DNA of 64,000 bases from Oceanobacillus jeddahensis (GCF_000750635.1 NZ_CCDM010000003.1:85115-149114); one strand, 5' to 3'; positions 1 through 7,830 are shown, counted from the stretch's first letter. Notes: generated from the sequence alone by a model not told the origin. Program-made: numbers and translations.

Positions 1-90
1 ATTATCCTTACATGTCATTTGCTTTTAACGGTAAAATGATCATGTGAATTTTGTATACTATCTTTAATGGTGCGAAGGATAGTATACAAT

Positions 91-141
91 ATGCGATGTT
101 TAGAAAGGCGGATTGTTCTGCCTTTCTTTATTTTTGTCTAA
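91..141 (+). CDS. Candidate 16-residue leader peptide 1 of erm
   Basis: ATG at 91 follows GAAGGA with about 10 bases of spacing and opens a 16-codon ORF (MRCLERRIVLPFFIFV) ending with TAA at 139-141. The ORF runs through the first terminator-like hairpin (102-127), an arrangement that would let ribosome position change folding of the RNA. Its sequence does not match the ErmD/ErmK leader peptide I remember, so it may be fortuitous. Confidence 0.25.
   Translation: MRCLERRIVLPFFIFV
102..136 (+). terminator. Terminator-like hairpin in erm leader
   Basis: An 11-bp stem (102-112 with 117-127, one G-T pair) with a TTGT loop is followed by TTATTTTTG. It could end transcription from upstream or act as the first attenuator of the erm leader. 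Confidence 0.6.
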
Positions 142-180
142 TTTACCTTCTCATGTTGTAAAAGGAAGGTTTATTAGCTA

Positions 181-225
181 ATGGCTTCCAGTAGGTTCTA
201 TTTTATTATGGAACGAAAATTTTAA
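181..225 (+). CDS. Candidate 14-residue leader peptide 2 of erm
   Basis: ATG at 181 opens a 14-codon ORF (MASSRFYFIMERKF) closed by TAA at 223-225, with AAAGGAAGG about 11 bases upstream. It lies between the two terminator-like hairpins, the usual place for a stalling leader peptide of an inducible erm gene. The hairpin formed by AACGAAA and TTTCGTT overlaps its last codons, so a stalled ribosome would change downstream pairing. This is inference from position only. Confidence 0.35.
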   Translation: MASSRFYFIMERKF

Positions 226-272
226 CGGAAGGTAGTTTCGTTTTATATGGATGGGTCTTCTCCCTTTACTTT

Positions 273-305
273 AAATCACAGGCAGATTGTCCGTGATTTT
301 TTATT
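273..305 (+). terminator. Attenuator-type terminator before erm
   Basis: AAATCAC (273-279) pairs with GTGATTT (293-299); the stem continues inward past one mismatch, and the T-run TTTTTTATT follows. It ends only about 10 bases before the erm ribosome-binding site AGGAAGAG. An intrinsic terminator so close to the start codon fits transcriptional attenuation. Confidence 0.6.
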
Positions 306-323
306 AAGAAAGGAAGAGAAGAG

Positions 324-1154
324 ATGGCGAAAAAAGTTTATAAACATCGTGATAAATCTCCCAATTTTTTAGGACAGCATTTAATGCATAATAAAAAACT
401 GCTTCATGAAATTGTTGATAGGGCAAATATAAGTAAAAAAGATACTGTTGTAGAGTTAGGAGCTGGAAAGGGAGCTTTAACAACGGTATTAAATCAACGA
501 GCAGGTAAGGTATTGGCTGTAGAGTATGATGCTAGTTTTGTAGAAATTCTAAAAAGGAAAACCGGAGAAAACGCAGTTACTAAAATCATTCATCAGGATA
601 TCATGAAAATACGCTTACCAAAAGAAAAGTTTATTGTTGTATCGAATATTCCTTATTCCATTACAACTCCCATTATGAAAATGCTTTTAAATAAACCCTC
701 AAGCGGTTTTCAAAAAGGGATTATTATTATGGAGAAAGGAGCAGCTAAGCGTTTTACTTCACAGTTTGTTAAAGATAGTTATGTGTTAGCTTGGAGAATG
801 TGGTTTGATATACGCTACGTCAGAAAAATTTCTAGAAATAACTTTTCACCACCGCCAAATGTAGATTCGGCAATGATTATCATAACCAGAAGAAAAGAGC
901 CGATTATCCCGAACAAGGATTATTTCATTTTCCTCGGTTTGGCGCAATATGTTTTAAAACAACCTAACGCTACTATTGGTCTGGCATTAAAAGGAATATT
1001 TACAACGTCACAGCTGAAACGATTAAGGAGAAATTTGGGTGTGTCAAATGATGCACCTATAGGATCATTAACAGCAATTCAATGGGGAATTGTTTTCCAT
1101 ACGATGATGAAGTATGTTAGACGCCCTTTATGGCCGAGGGTAAAGAAGAAGTAA
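324..1154 (+). CDS. erm: 23S rRNA (adenine-N6) methyltransferase, Erm family
   Basis: This 276-residue protein is an rRNA adenine dimethyltransferase of the Erm type. These enzymes methylate A2058 of 23S rRNA with S-adenosylmethionine and give macrolide-lincosamide-streptogramin B resistance. The SAM-binding motif ELGAGKG is at residues 44-50 and the catalytic NIPY motif at 108-111. The N-terminal [14 protein letters not shown] and the later [10 protein letters not shown] and [13 protein letters not shown] segments resemble the ErmD/J/K group of Bacillus more than the housekeeping KsgA. The start is fixed by GGAAGAGAAGAG just upstream. An attenuator-like leader precedes it, so expression is probably drug-inducible. 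No mobile-element genes flank it, so an intrinsic chromosomal gene is likely. The exact Erm class needs an alignment. Confidence 0.9.
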   Translation: MAKKVYKHRDKSPNFLGQHLMHNKKLLHEIVDRANISKKDTVVELGAGKGALTTVLNQRAGKVLAVEYDASFVEILKRKTGENAVTKIIHQDIMKIRLPKEKFIVVSNIPYSITTPIMKMLLNKPSSGFQKGIIIMEKGAAKRFTSQFVKDSYVLAWRMWFDIRYVRKISRNNFSPPPNVDSAMIIITRRKEPIIPNKDYFIFLGLAQYVLKQPNATIGLALKGIFTTSQLKRLRRNLGVSNDAPIGSLTAIQWGIVFHTMMKYVRRPLWPRVKKK

Positions 1155-1204
1155 TTTTGAAAGGTCTAAGAATAACTTTTAACCAATTATGTATTATTTT
1201 AATG

Positions 1205-1240
1205 AAGGGCGCAAAAATGGATTGCGTCCTTTTCGCTTTT
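1205..1240 (+). terminator. Terminator after erm
   Basis: AAGGGCGCAA (1205-1214) pairs with TTGCGTCCTT (1222-1231, one mismatch), followed by a T-rich tract. It lies 50 bases after the erm stop codon. Confidence 0.65.
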
Positions 1241-1392
1241 ATCATGATACAGTGCTTTTGAAGGGGTGAGAAATCGTAGTTTATTCGATGCAATAAGACA
1301 GGAGCTCTCACTGCTTGAAGTAGTGTTTATAGCAGAAATATAAACACTTTGATCAAACATTACTTTAACACTAAAATAATATGTTAAACTTT

Positions 1393-1503
1393 ATCACGGA
1401 GAACCGCCCGTAAAACTCCCGCCTCAAAATAAAGAGTAAGAATAAATTTATTTAGGCGGGAGATAACGGGCGCTACCTCCCACTGAATGAAGTTTCGTTT
1501 TAT
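1393..1503 (+). repeat. Dispersed palindromic element copy R1
   Basis: A 111-bp copy with the ends ATCACGGAGAACC and GTTTCGTTTTAT. The first half is a long hairpin: CCGCCCGTAAAACTCCCGCCT is matched by AGGCGGGAGATAACGGGCG. Compared with the longest copies (R4, R6) it lacks the middle module with CACTCAGGCTAATTCAGTG and GGGACTGGGG. It lies between erm and the response-regulator gene and carries no ORF. Confidence 0.9.
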
Positions 1504-1624
1504 AAAATACTTGTGAAAATTTTTACTAATAAAAAATAAGTGACAAATAAGTATACATAATTGATGATAAGATAATAGAAAAAAATCTATTAACTAAAAA
1601 ATTTTTTATAGGAGGTTGTTACAT

Positions 1625-2314
1625 TTGGAAAATAAAATTCTAATCGTAGAAGATGATCTATCCGTAAGCGAAATGGTACAAGATTACTTAGAAAAAGAAG
1701 GCTACAAGGTGGTTACTGCCTTTGAAGGAGAAGAAGGAATACAAAGGTTTCAAAACGATGTATTTGATTTAATTATTCTTGATATTATGATGCCAAAATT
1801 AAATGGTATAGAGGTGATGAAGCAAATTAGAAGAGATAGCTCTGTACCGATTCTTATTGTATCTGCGAAGGATACAGACGTAGAGAAGGTGTTAGGTCTG
1901 GAGCTGGGGGCAGATGATTACATAGCGAAGCCTTTTTCTATGATAGAGCTTTCTGCTAGAGTAAAATCGGCACTGCGACGAGCTACCAGTTATTCTGAAG
2001 CAAAAAAAGAAGAGCATGTGATAAACTATAAAGATTTAACCGTTGATATCAATAATTTCTCTGTTCAGAAACATGGCAAAGAGATCAAACTAACTTCCAA
2101 GGAATTTGATATATTAAAATTGTTTCTTAAGCATCCCAATAATGTTTTTACAAAAGCTCAAATATATACCACAGTTTGGGGAAATGATTACTTTGGGGAT
2201 GAAAATGTAATCAATGTTCATATCAGAAGGCTGAGGGAAAAGATAGAGGATAACCCTGCTGAGCCTCATTATATTATGACCATTTGGGGAATTGGCTATA
2301 AGTTGGGAGAATAG
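1625..2314 (+). CDS. OmpR/PhoB-family response regulator
   Basis: A two-domain response regulator of 229 residues. The receiver domain has the acidic pair D10/D11, the phospho-acceptor D53 in LIILDIMMPKLNG and the conserved lysine in YIAKPF. The C-terminal winged helix ends with the usual VNVHIRRLREKIE and GIGYKLGE segments. TTG at 1625 is the preferred start because AGGAGG (1610-1615) lies 9 bases upstream; the TTG at 1616 abuts the Shine-Dalgarno sequence. The histidine-kinase gene follows after 33 bases and a BcrA-like ABC transporter follows that, an arrangement typical of peptide-antibiotic sensing and resistance modules. Confidence 0.9.
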   Translation: MENKILIVEDDLSVSEMVQDYLEKEGYKVVTAFEGEEGIQRFQNDVFDLIILDIMMPKLNGIEVMKQIRRDSSVPILIVSAKDTDVEKVLGLELGADDYIAKPFSMIELSARVKSALRRATSYSEAKKEEHVINYKDLTVDINNFSVQKHGKEIKLTSKEFDILKLFLKHPNNVFTKAQIYTTVWGNDYFGDENVINVHIRRLREKIEDNPAEPHYIMTIWGIGYKLGE

Positions 2315-2347
2315 ATGTATCATGAATTTGTTTGAAAGGAGAAAAAA

Positions 2348-3289
2348 ATGATTTATATTTTTATCAGCGTCATCCTGATTTTAACGGGAATAATTATTTT
2401 CTTATATAGGTCAAAGGTAGTTAGAGATAAGGAAATAAAATATATGCATGAAAAATTGAATAAGATCATCTCTGAACAAACCAGTGAGAACCTTATGGTG
2501 TTTACCGATGATAAGGAACTCATTCCTTTATTAATTGGCATTAACAACCTTTTAAACCATAATAAAAAAATATTGGCTGATTATACCAAAAAGGAAGAAT
2601 CCATCCGGAAAATGATTTCTAATATTTCGCATGATTTAAAAACCCCGCTGACCGTTATTGTAGGATATTTAGAAATGATCAAATCGAATAAGGTCATCGA
2701 AAAGGAGTTAGGAAAAGAAGTTCATAAAGCATATGAAAAAGCAGTAGAGCTGCTGGCATTGATTAATACGTTTTTTGATTTGGCAAAGCTGGAATCTGGC
2801 GATAAGGAACTGCAGCTCGAAAAGATACATATGAACGAGGTATGCAGAAAGTGTATTTTAGAGTTCTACGAAATATTAACCAATCAGGGATTAGATGTTT
2901 CTGTTAATATTCCGGATGAACCTATCTATGTAGCAGGAAATGAAGAGGCTCTTGATAGAATACTTAGGAATCTAATATCCAATGCTATCAAATATGGTAG
3001 CGATGGTCAGGTAGTAGGGCTAAACTTGGAGTATGATGACGCATTTGTTTACATCGAAGTTTGGGACAAAGGAAAAGGTATTGACGAGATGAATAAAGAA
3101 AACGTTTTTGAAAGGCTGTATACGCTGGAGGATTCAAGAAACAAACTGTATCAAGGAAGTGGACTGGGGCTTACCATTACAAAAAGATTAGTGGAAAGCC
3201 TGGAAGGTGATATAACCTTAACCAGCAAAGCCTATGAGAAAACGGTTTTTACTGTGAAATTAAAGAAATTGACTTCACAAACGAACTAA
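2348..3289 (+). CDS. Sensor histidine kinase
   Basis: A 313-residue membrane histidine kinase with one clear N-terminal transmembrane helix (about residues 2-20) and no sizeable extracellular domain. It has a linker, the H-box SNISHDLKTPL with phospho-acceptor H95, an N-box (NLISNAIKYG) and the ATP-lid glycine motifs DKGKGI and GSGLGLTI. Kinases with so little outside the membrane usually respond to envelope stress or to an associated transporter. Its partner is the response regulator just upstream; the ABC transporter downstream is the likely target or co-sensor. GAAAGGAG lies before the ATG. Ligand unknown. Confidence 0.88.
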   Translation: MIYIFISVILILTGIIIFLYRSKVVRDKEIKYMHEKLNKIISEQTSENLMVFTDDKELIPLLIGINNLLNHNKKILADYTKKEESIRKMISNISHDLKTPLTVIVGYLEMIKSNKVIEKELGKEVHKAYEKAVELLALINTFFDLAKLESGDKELQLEKIHMNEVCRKCILEFYEILTNQGLDVSVNIPDEPIYVAGNEEALDRILRNLISNAIKYGSDGQVVGLNLEYDDAFVYIEVWDKGKGIDEMNKENVFERLYTLEDSRNKLYQGSGLGLTITKRLVESLEGDITLTSKAYEKTVFTVKLKKLTSQTN

Positions 3290-3316
3290 ACAGTGCCCTC
3301 ATCCTGCTCTTTGCAA

Positions 3317-3346
3317 ACTTAAGAAATTCGTAAGACTTCGTTAAGA
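3317..3346 (+). promoter_or_regulatory. Candidate response-regulator binding site
   Basis: Three related 10-mers stand head to tail: ACTTAAGAAA (3317-3326), TTCGTAAGAC (3327-3336) and TTCGTTAAGA (3337-3346). OmpR-family regulators bind direct repeats with 10-11-bp spacing. The site lies between the kinase gene and the ABC ATPase gene, where autoregulated detoxification modules place their operator. That it binds the regulator at 1625-2314 is inference. Confidence 0.45.
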
Positions 3347-3413
3347 AAAAAGACAATTTTAACGTTTATCATTATTGATATAGAAATTTTGCAAAGAAAA
3401 GGAGGACAATATC

Positions 3414-4334
3414 GTGGAATATATTGTAAGAACACATGATTTAGGGAAGCGATTTAATGGAAGCAATGTGGTTTCCAATGTCAATATGAATATCAAGAAA
3501 GGAGAAATATACGGGCTTTTGGGACCTAATGGTTCCGGAAAGAGCACAATAATGAAAATGATCCTGAACCTATTAAAACCTAGTCAGGGTGCAATTGAAG
3601 TTTTTAGTGAAACGTTGACAAACAAATCTTATGAAATATTTAAAAGAATGAATGCGATTATTGAATACCCTATTTTTTACGAGAAACTTACCGCAGAGGA
3701 CAATCTGGATATGCATTGTGAGTATATGGGTTATTACAATAAACAAGATATTAAAAATGCTTTAGACCTTGTAAATCTTAAGAACATTAATAACAAAGCA
3801 GTGAAAAATTTTTCCTTAGGTATGAAACAAAGACTGGGGATTGCAAGAGCAGTTATTACGAAACCGGAGTTATTGATATTGGATGAGCCAGTCAATGGAC
3901 TGGACCCGGTAGGAATTATAGAAATTAGGGATTTACTTGAAATGCTAAATAAAGAGTATGGTATAACAATACTGATTTCAAGTCATATTTTGGCGGAAAT
4001 AGAGCAAATTGCTGACACAATAGGCGTAATGAATAATGGCTATTTGGTAGAAGAAGTTTCCATGGATTCAATTAGAGAAAATAATGCGGAGTATATTGAA
4101 ATCGAAACTGATGAGGTTCAAAAAACGGTATATATTATTGATTCAGAGCTAAATATACAAAATTTTAAAGTACTTGATATGAACAAAATAAGGATATACG
4201 AAACAGGAATGTCACAAAATCAAATCTATAAAAAATTAATGGAAAATGATATTTCTATTACATCCATTAATACGAAGACGGCTTCATTGGAGGACTATTT
4301 CTTGTCCTTAATTGGAGGCGAGAAAAATGCTTAA
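3414..4334 (+). CDS. ABC transporter ATPase, bacitracin/lantibiotic-immunity type
   Basis: A 306-residue ABC ATPase. It has Walker A GPNGSGKST (37-45), the signature FSLGMKQR, Walker B LLILDEPVNGLDP and a switch histidine in ILISSHILAEIE, followed by a C-terminal extension of about 90 residues common in BcrA-like ATPases. GTG at 3414 follows GGAGGA with good spacing. Its end overlaps the ATG of a permease gene at 4327 by 8 bases, so ATPase and permease were meant to be translationally coupled. That permease is interrupted by a stop codon, and the intact paralogue lies at 5187. With the upstream two-component system the likely role is export or removal of a peptide antibiotic, possibly bacteriocin immunity. 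Confidence 0.85.
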   Translation: MEYIVRTHDLGKRFNGSNVVSNVNMNIKKGEIYGLLGPNGSGKSTIMKMILNLLKPSQGAIEVFSETLTNKSYEIFKRMNAIIEYPIFYEKLTAEDNLDMHCEYMGYYNKQDIKNALDLVNLKNINNKAVKNFSLGMKQRLGIARAVITKPELLILDEPVNGLDPVGIIEIRDLLEMLNKEYGITILISSHILAEIEQIADTIGVMNNGYLVEEVSMDSIRENNAEYIEIETDEVQKTVYIIDSELNIQNFKVLDMNKIRIYETGMSQNQIYKKLMENDISITSINTKTASLEDYFLSLIGGEKNA

Positions 4335-5016
4335 ATTAATGCATTTAGAAATGAGAAAAATAACTTTCGGACGATATGTTATTACTGCTTTAGCAGCATG
4401 ATTTGCTGTTACCGGGTTTTTATTCTTCGCGCTATACACAGATAGAAATACGGTTGCTGCTACCAGTTCAGATTTTTTCTTCGTGGTTGACAGCACCAGA
4501 ATGGTTTTTATTGTGTTTGCAGGTGTATTAATTTCGAGGCTAATCATTGAAGAATATAATGATAAAACCATCTCATTGATGTTTATGTATCCAATTAGCA
4601 GAAAAAAGATCATGATCTCAAAATTATTGATTATTATATCTGCTACTTTTTTCTTCATATACGCATCAAGAATTTTTGTAGCTGCTGTTTTATATATGTT
4701 AAACAACTACTTGAATTTTATCGATGAGGGCATAGCGATTCCTGTGATAACTGAATATTTAAAAAACATAGCCGTCTATGACCTTTCTTTCAGTGGTATT
4801 AGCTTAGTTCCTTTATTTTTTGGGATGCTCAAAAAATCTGTTAGAACGACAATCATCACATCTGTTATTATTGCGATTTTTTTCGGTATAAGCAATGAAG
4901 AACTGTCGGAACTATCGATAAACTCTTTCATTGTTAGATCATTGATATTTATTATCATTGGCGTGATTGCTACGTATTTATCAATAAGAAATATGGAACA
5001 GAAGGATGTACTTTAA
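4327..5016 (+). pseudogene. ABC-2 permease with in-frame TGA (copy 1)
   Basis: ATG at 4327 starts MLKLMHLEMRKITFG, and codon 25 (4399-4401) is TGA. The frame then runs open to 5016 with FAVTGFLFF and the rest of a six-helix ABC-2-type permease. The paralogue at 5187 has TGC (Cys) at the same position in an otherwise near-identical segment, so one C-to-A change explains the break. A downstream start such as 4483 would remove the first helix. Probably inactive unless the stop is read through. The two copies share motifs such as LISRLIIEEYNDKTI and YPISRKK, showing duplication. Confidence 0.85.
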
Positions 5017-5108
5017 TGTTAATTCAAAAAAATGTAAACCAAAAACGATTTATTCATATCCCATCAAAGCAAGAAAAGGAGTTTATATAAAGTAATACAT
5101 TTATAGGA

Positions 5109-5186
5109 ATGCACGGTTTAGGAAAAGTGTCTAATGGAGTTAATATAATTTCCAATGCCGATATGAACATCAAGAGAGGTGAGAAA
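5109..5186 (+). pseudogene. Remnant of a second ABC ATPase gene
   Basis: The 26 codons from 5109 encode HGLGKVSNGVNIISNADMN and the continuation IKRGEK, clearly homologous to residues 9-31 of the ATPase at 3414 (DLGKRFNGSNVVSNVNMN, IKKGE). Then, where that ATPase would continue with its Walker A, the sequence passes directly into the permease start, in frame. Almost the whole ATPase gene has been deleted between short GAGA-rich matches, leaving a residual N-terminus joined to permease copy 2. Confidence 0.8.
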
Positions 5187-5870
5187 ATGCTTAAGTTAAT
5201 GAGTTTAGAAATGAGGAAAATAAATTTTGGACGATATATAAATAGCTCTTTAGCGGCATGCTTTGCTGTTACCGGATTTTTATTCTTCATGTTATATATC
5301 GATAGAGATTTTTATACTGCTAGCAGTACAGATTTCTTCTTTCTAGTTGATAGTATTACAAGAATGGTTTTTATTATATTTTCAGGTGCATTAATTTCAA
5401 GATTAATTATTGATGAATACAATGATAAGACCATTACTTTAATGTTTACGTATCCGATTAGCAGAAAAAAATTAATTAGCTCAAAGTTATTGATTATTAT
5501 ATGCTTTACCTTTTTCTCTATACTCTTATCAAGAATTTTTGCAACAGTTGTTTTAACGATGTTCGATAACAACTTGAATTTTATAGATGGAGACATAACG
5601 GTTCCAATGATTATAGAGCATTTTAGAAATACCATTCTGTATGACTTTTCTGCCAGTGGTATCAGCTTAGTCCCTCTATTTTTGGGGATGCTTAAAAAGT
5701 CTGTTAGAACGACGATTATTACATCCATTATTATTGCAGCTTTTTTCGGTGCAAGCAATGAAGACCTATCGATAGGTTCCTTCATCGTCATACCATTAAC
5801 ACTTACTATCATTGGTGCGGTTGCTTCGTATTTATCAATAAGAAATATTGAGCACAAAGACGTATTTTAA
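5187..5870 (+). CDS. ABC-2 type permease (intact copy 2)
   Basis: A 227-residue hydrophobic protein starting MLKLMSLEMRKINFG with about six predicted transmembrane helices, paralogous to the broken permease at 4327. ATG at 5187 is preceded by GAGAGGTGAG; an in-frame ATG at 5109 would add the ATPase remnant. It resembles the small permeases of BcrAB/lantibiotic-immunity transporters. The only complete ATPase nearby is at 3414-4334, so the functional pump is probably that ATPase plus this permease, with the broken copy lying between. Confidence 0.8.
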   Translation: MLKLMSLEMRKINFGRYINSSLAACFAVTGFLFFMLYIDRDFYTASSTDFFFLVDSITRMVFIIFSGALISRLIIDEYNDKTITLMFTYPISRKKLISSKLLIIICFTFFSILLSRIFATVVLTMFDNNLNFIDGDITVPMIIEHFRNTILYDFSASGISLVPLFLGMLKKSVRTTIITSIIIAAFFGASNEDLSIGSFIVIPLTLTIIGAVASYLSIRNIEHKDVF

Positions 5871-5944
5871 TAATAATAGGAAAAAATAAAAAGATATTTT
5901 GTTTAAAAAAACAGAAAAATCAAAATATATAGGGGTTACTAGAG

Positions 5945-6466
5945 ATGAGACAAGACTATATTTATCTTTTATTCACAAATACTGGTACATTACTGACAAA
6001 AGCTATCGGAATGTACACCAAAGCGGAATACAATCATGTTTCGTTAGCTTTGGATTTGGAACTAAATGAAATATACAGCTTTGGCAGGAAGCATCTACGC
6101 AATCCGTTCTGGGGAGGATTTGTGAAGGAAAGTACAGAAGAAGAGCTTTTCCAGAAAGCAAACTGCTCTATTTATGCTTTTGCTATCAATTCAAAACAAA
6201 GCGAGAAATTACAAGAAACATTAACATTTTTTAAAAGTAGAAAGGATGTTTATCACTATAATGTATTAGGTCTGTTTGGAATATTGTTTAACAAGCCTAT
6301 ACAGCGATCAAATGCTTACTTCTGCTCGCAATTTGTGGCTTATCTGTTGATAGAAGCTGGTATGGTTTCTTTTGATAAACCTCCGGAGCTTATTACCCCG
6401 CAGGATATCCAGCAGCTGCCCGGATTGATTTCTATCTATCAAGGGAAATTACAAGATGCTGTATGA
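5945..6466 (+). CDS. YiiX-like permuted papain-fold (NlpC/P60-related) protein
   Basis: A 173-residue protein with the layout of circularly permuted NlpC/P60 enzymes: His31 in YNHVSLALD near the N-terminus and Cys127 in AYFCSQFVAYLL near the C-terminus. These are the expected catalytic His and Cys in permuted order. There is no signal peptide, so it probably acts in the cytoplasm. Members of this superfamily are amidases, peptidases or lipid-modifying enzymes; the substrate here is unknown. It stands alone, 74 bases after the permease. Confidence 0.65.
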   Translation: MRQDYIYLLFTNTGTLLTKAIGMYTKAEYNHVSLALDLELNEIYSFGRKHLRNPFWGGFVKESTEEELFQKANCSIYAFAINSKQSEKLQETLTFFKSRKDVYHYNVLGLFGILFNKPIQRSNAYFCSQFVAYLLIEAGMVSFDKPPELITPQDIQQLPGLISIYQGKLQDAV

Positions 6467-6507
6467 GCTCTGAGTAAGAATAATACAATTTTTATCGCAG
6501 TGTAACT

Positions 6508-6590
6508 GGCTGGGACTGGGGCTTCGGTTACTCGCCCCATCGTAAAGAGCTGTGCGTCGAAAAAAACTCACTGAATGAAGTTCCGCTTTA
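6508..6590 (+). repeat. Dispersed palindromic element copy R2 (3' part only)
   Basis: An 83-bp fragment matching only the distal module of the full element: GGGACTGGGGCTTCGG, then ACTCGCCCCATCGTAAAGAG, TGTGCGTCGAAA and the end CACTGAATGAAGTTCCGCTT. The left hairpin module is absent. The fragment ends shortly before the gene at 6640. Confidence 0.85.
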
Positions 6591-6639
6591 TAATGAAAAA
6601 ACTTAATTGCAGATATTTCATGCACAAGGAGGACTATGT

Positions 6640-7008
6640 TTGAAAAGATTAGGTTTATTAGTTTTAACGCTGATCGTATCCATCATAGCGTTGTTTGTCA
6701 CCGCTTATTATCAAAGAGATTTTAATACACTTTCCTTAGATGATTCGCAAATCATTCAGGCAAGCATTATTATAATGGTTATTTTGTTTATTCCTCCAGT
6801 CTTGTTATCTTTTTTTAACCATAAATTCTGGAGATTTATCTCAGCCATATATCAATCTATGTTTTTCTTAGGATTTATCGTTCTTGTACCGACAGGCGTA
6901 TTCAGCTTTAACGCGGTCTTTATTAGTATCGTTTCGTTGGTCGGTGCAGTGATCAGTCTTTGGAGTATTTTTATTACGTTGCCAGAAAGCTTTTTTAAAG
7001 AGGAATAA
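6640..7008 (+). CDS. Small integral membrane protein, unknown function
   Basis: TTG at 6640, seven bases after AAGGAGG (6626-6632), starts a 122-residue protein (MKRLGLLVLTLIVSIIALF). About four hydrophobic segments cover most of the length, with a short polar stretch (YQRDFNTLSLDDSQ) between the first two. An ATG at 6636 is in another frame and leads to a short ORF only. I do not recognise a family. Confidence 0.6.
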   Translation: MKRLGLLVLTLIVSIIALFVTAYYQRDFNTLSLDDSQIIQASIIIMVILFIPPVLLSFFNHKFWRFISAIYQSMFFLGFIVLVPTGVFSFNAVFISIVSLVGAVISLWSIFITLPESFFKEE

Positions 7009-7101
7009 TTTGAATAAATATGATTTAGAAAAGGGATGACCTTTTGTATGTATATAGCGGTATCCTTGATTTAAAAATAATATACGACAATTGTCGTAGA
7101 A

Positions 7102-7143
7102 AGGGGCTTTTGCACAATCAATTACCCGATTGTGCAAAAGCTC
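7102..7143 (+). terminator. Hairpin terminator after 7008
   Basis: GGGCTTTTGCACAATC pairs with GATTGTGCAAAAGCTC around a short loop, followed by CTTATTTAT. A similar hairpin core with TTGCACAATC occurs at 15963-16000. Confidence 0.6.
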
Positions 7144-7150
7144 CTTATTT

Positions 7151-7200
7151 ATCACGGAGAACCGCCCGTAAAACTCCCACTGAATGAAGTTTCGTTTTAT
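7151..7200 (+). repeat. Dispersed palindromic element copy R3 (minimal, 50 bp)
   Basis: The element is reduced to its two ends: ATCACGGAGAACCGCCCGT then AAAACTCCC, followed at once by ACTGAATGAAGTTTCG and TTTTAT. In the long copies AAAACTCCC or AAAAACTCCC occurs both in the left stem and before CACTGAATG, so R3 is what a deletion between these direct repeats would leave. Confidence 0.9.
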
Positions 7201-7322
7201 GTTGAAAAATGAATTAAGAATTAATTAAGAAATGTATAAGAGGGAGTTAATAGTTATTGATTATGCTGCTTTTAGAATAAATAAGGGACACATTTTTGAG
7301 TCTCAAATAAGGAGTTTAAATT

Positions 7323-7830
7323 ATGTTAAAAAAAATTTACTTTTGGTTCCGTAATAGCCCATCTCTGGGTTCAATGGATTTTGTTGGGGAGCATTTTAGT
7401 AGATACGTTCATGTTGTATCCCAATATTTTTCATAACATCCCTAATTCGTTAGAACTTGGGATGGAATTTATGGAAGTTGCTAGCCCACATACCTATTTT
7501 CCACCTCTGGGAGCAGCAAGCATTTTAACAGGAATTATAGGATTGATATTAATATGGAAAATCAAATCGGTTAGATATTGGATGTTGTTCAGTATTCTCA
7601 TGATTGTGTTAGAAGGAGCTACATCAATGGTATTTGAATGGTCACGTAACGAGATCCTGTTCATCGAAGGCGCAGAGGTTCATTCTGTTGACTTTCTGAA
7701 ACAAACAGCACAAGAATTCCTTATTGTTCACGGATTTCGTGTTGCCTATAACATCATCGGTTCCATTTTAATGTTTGTTGGGTTTATCAAGTATTACCAG
7801 CACCATTTTGTGCCTTTAAAAAAGGAATAG
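7323..7830 (+). pseudogene. Small membrane protein gene with frameshift in an A8 run
   Basis: ATG at 7323 follows AAGGAG with 8 bases of spacing, but the frame MLKKIYFWFRNSP soon leaves the conserved reading frame. Removing one A from the run of eight (7328-7335) gives MLKKFTFGSVIAHLWVQWIL joined to the long downstream frame (7381-7830), a product of about 168 residues with four hydrophobic helices. Without correction only a TTG start at 7381 without a Shine-Dalgarno sequence is available. This could be a real indel, transcriptional slippage, or a base-calling error. Family unknown. Confidence 0.6.

Larger units (their letters stand above)
51..320 (+). promoter_or_regulatory. Structured leader (candidate attenuator) of the erm gene
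   Basis: The 270 bases before the erm gene hold several strong hairpins. TTGTATACTATC (51-62) and GATAGTATACAA (78-89) form a perfect 12-bp inverted repeat. AGAAAGGCGGA (102-112) pairs with 117-127 and is followed by TTATTTTTG. AACGAAA (about 212-218) can pair with TTTCGTT (about 237-243). A last hairpin at 273-299 runs into TTTTTT just before the ribosome-binding site. Two short ORFs lie in between. Inducible erm genes are known to be controlled by translational or, for ermK, transcriptional attenuation with ribosome stalling in a leader peptide. That this leader works in the same way is an inference. Confidence 0.6.

Noticed and set aside
233..246. TAGTTTCGTTTTAT in the erm leader as a tenth copy of the R element
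   Set aside because: Only the last dozen bases match the R-element end; no other module is present and the segment takes part in the leader's own hairpin (AACGAAA/TTTCGTT).
4399..4401. In-frame TGA as a selenocysteine codon
   Set aside because: No SECIS-like element follows, the paralogue has cysteine TGC in a membrane helix rather than a redox motif, and ABC permeases are not selenoproteins. A simple nonsense mutation is more likely.
5312..5857. 181-codon antisense frame over permease copy 2
   Set aside because: The sense strand encodes an ABC permease paralogue with matching domains; the antisense frame is a shadow and is mirrored at 4308-4706 over copy 1.
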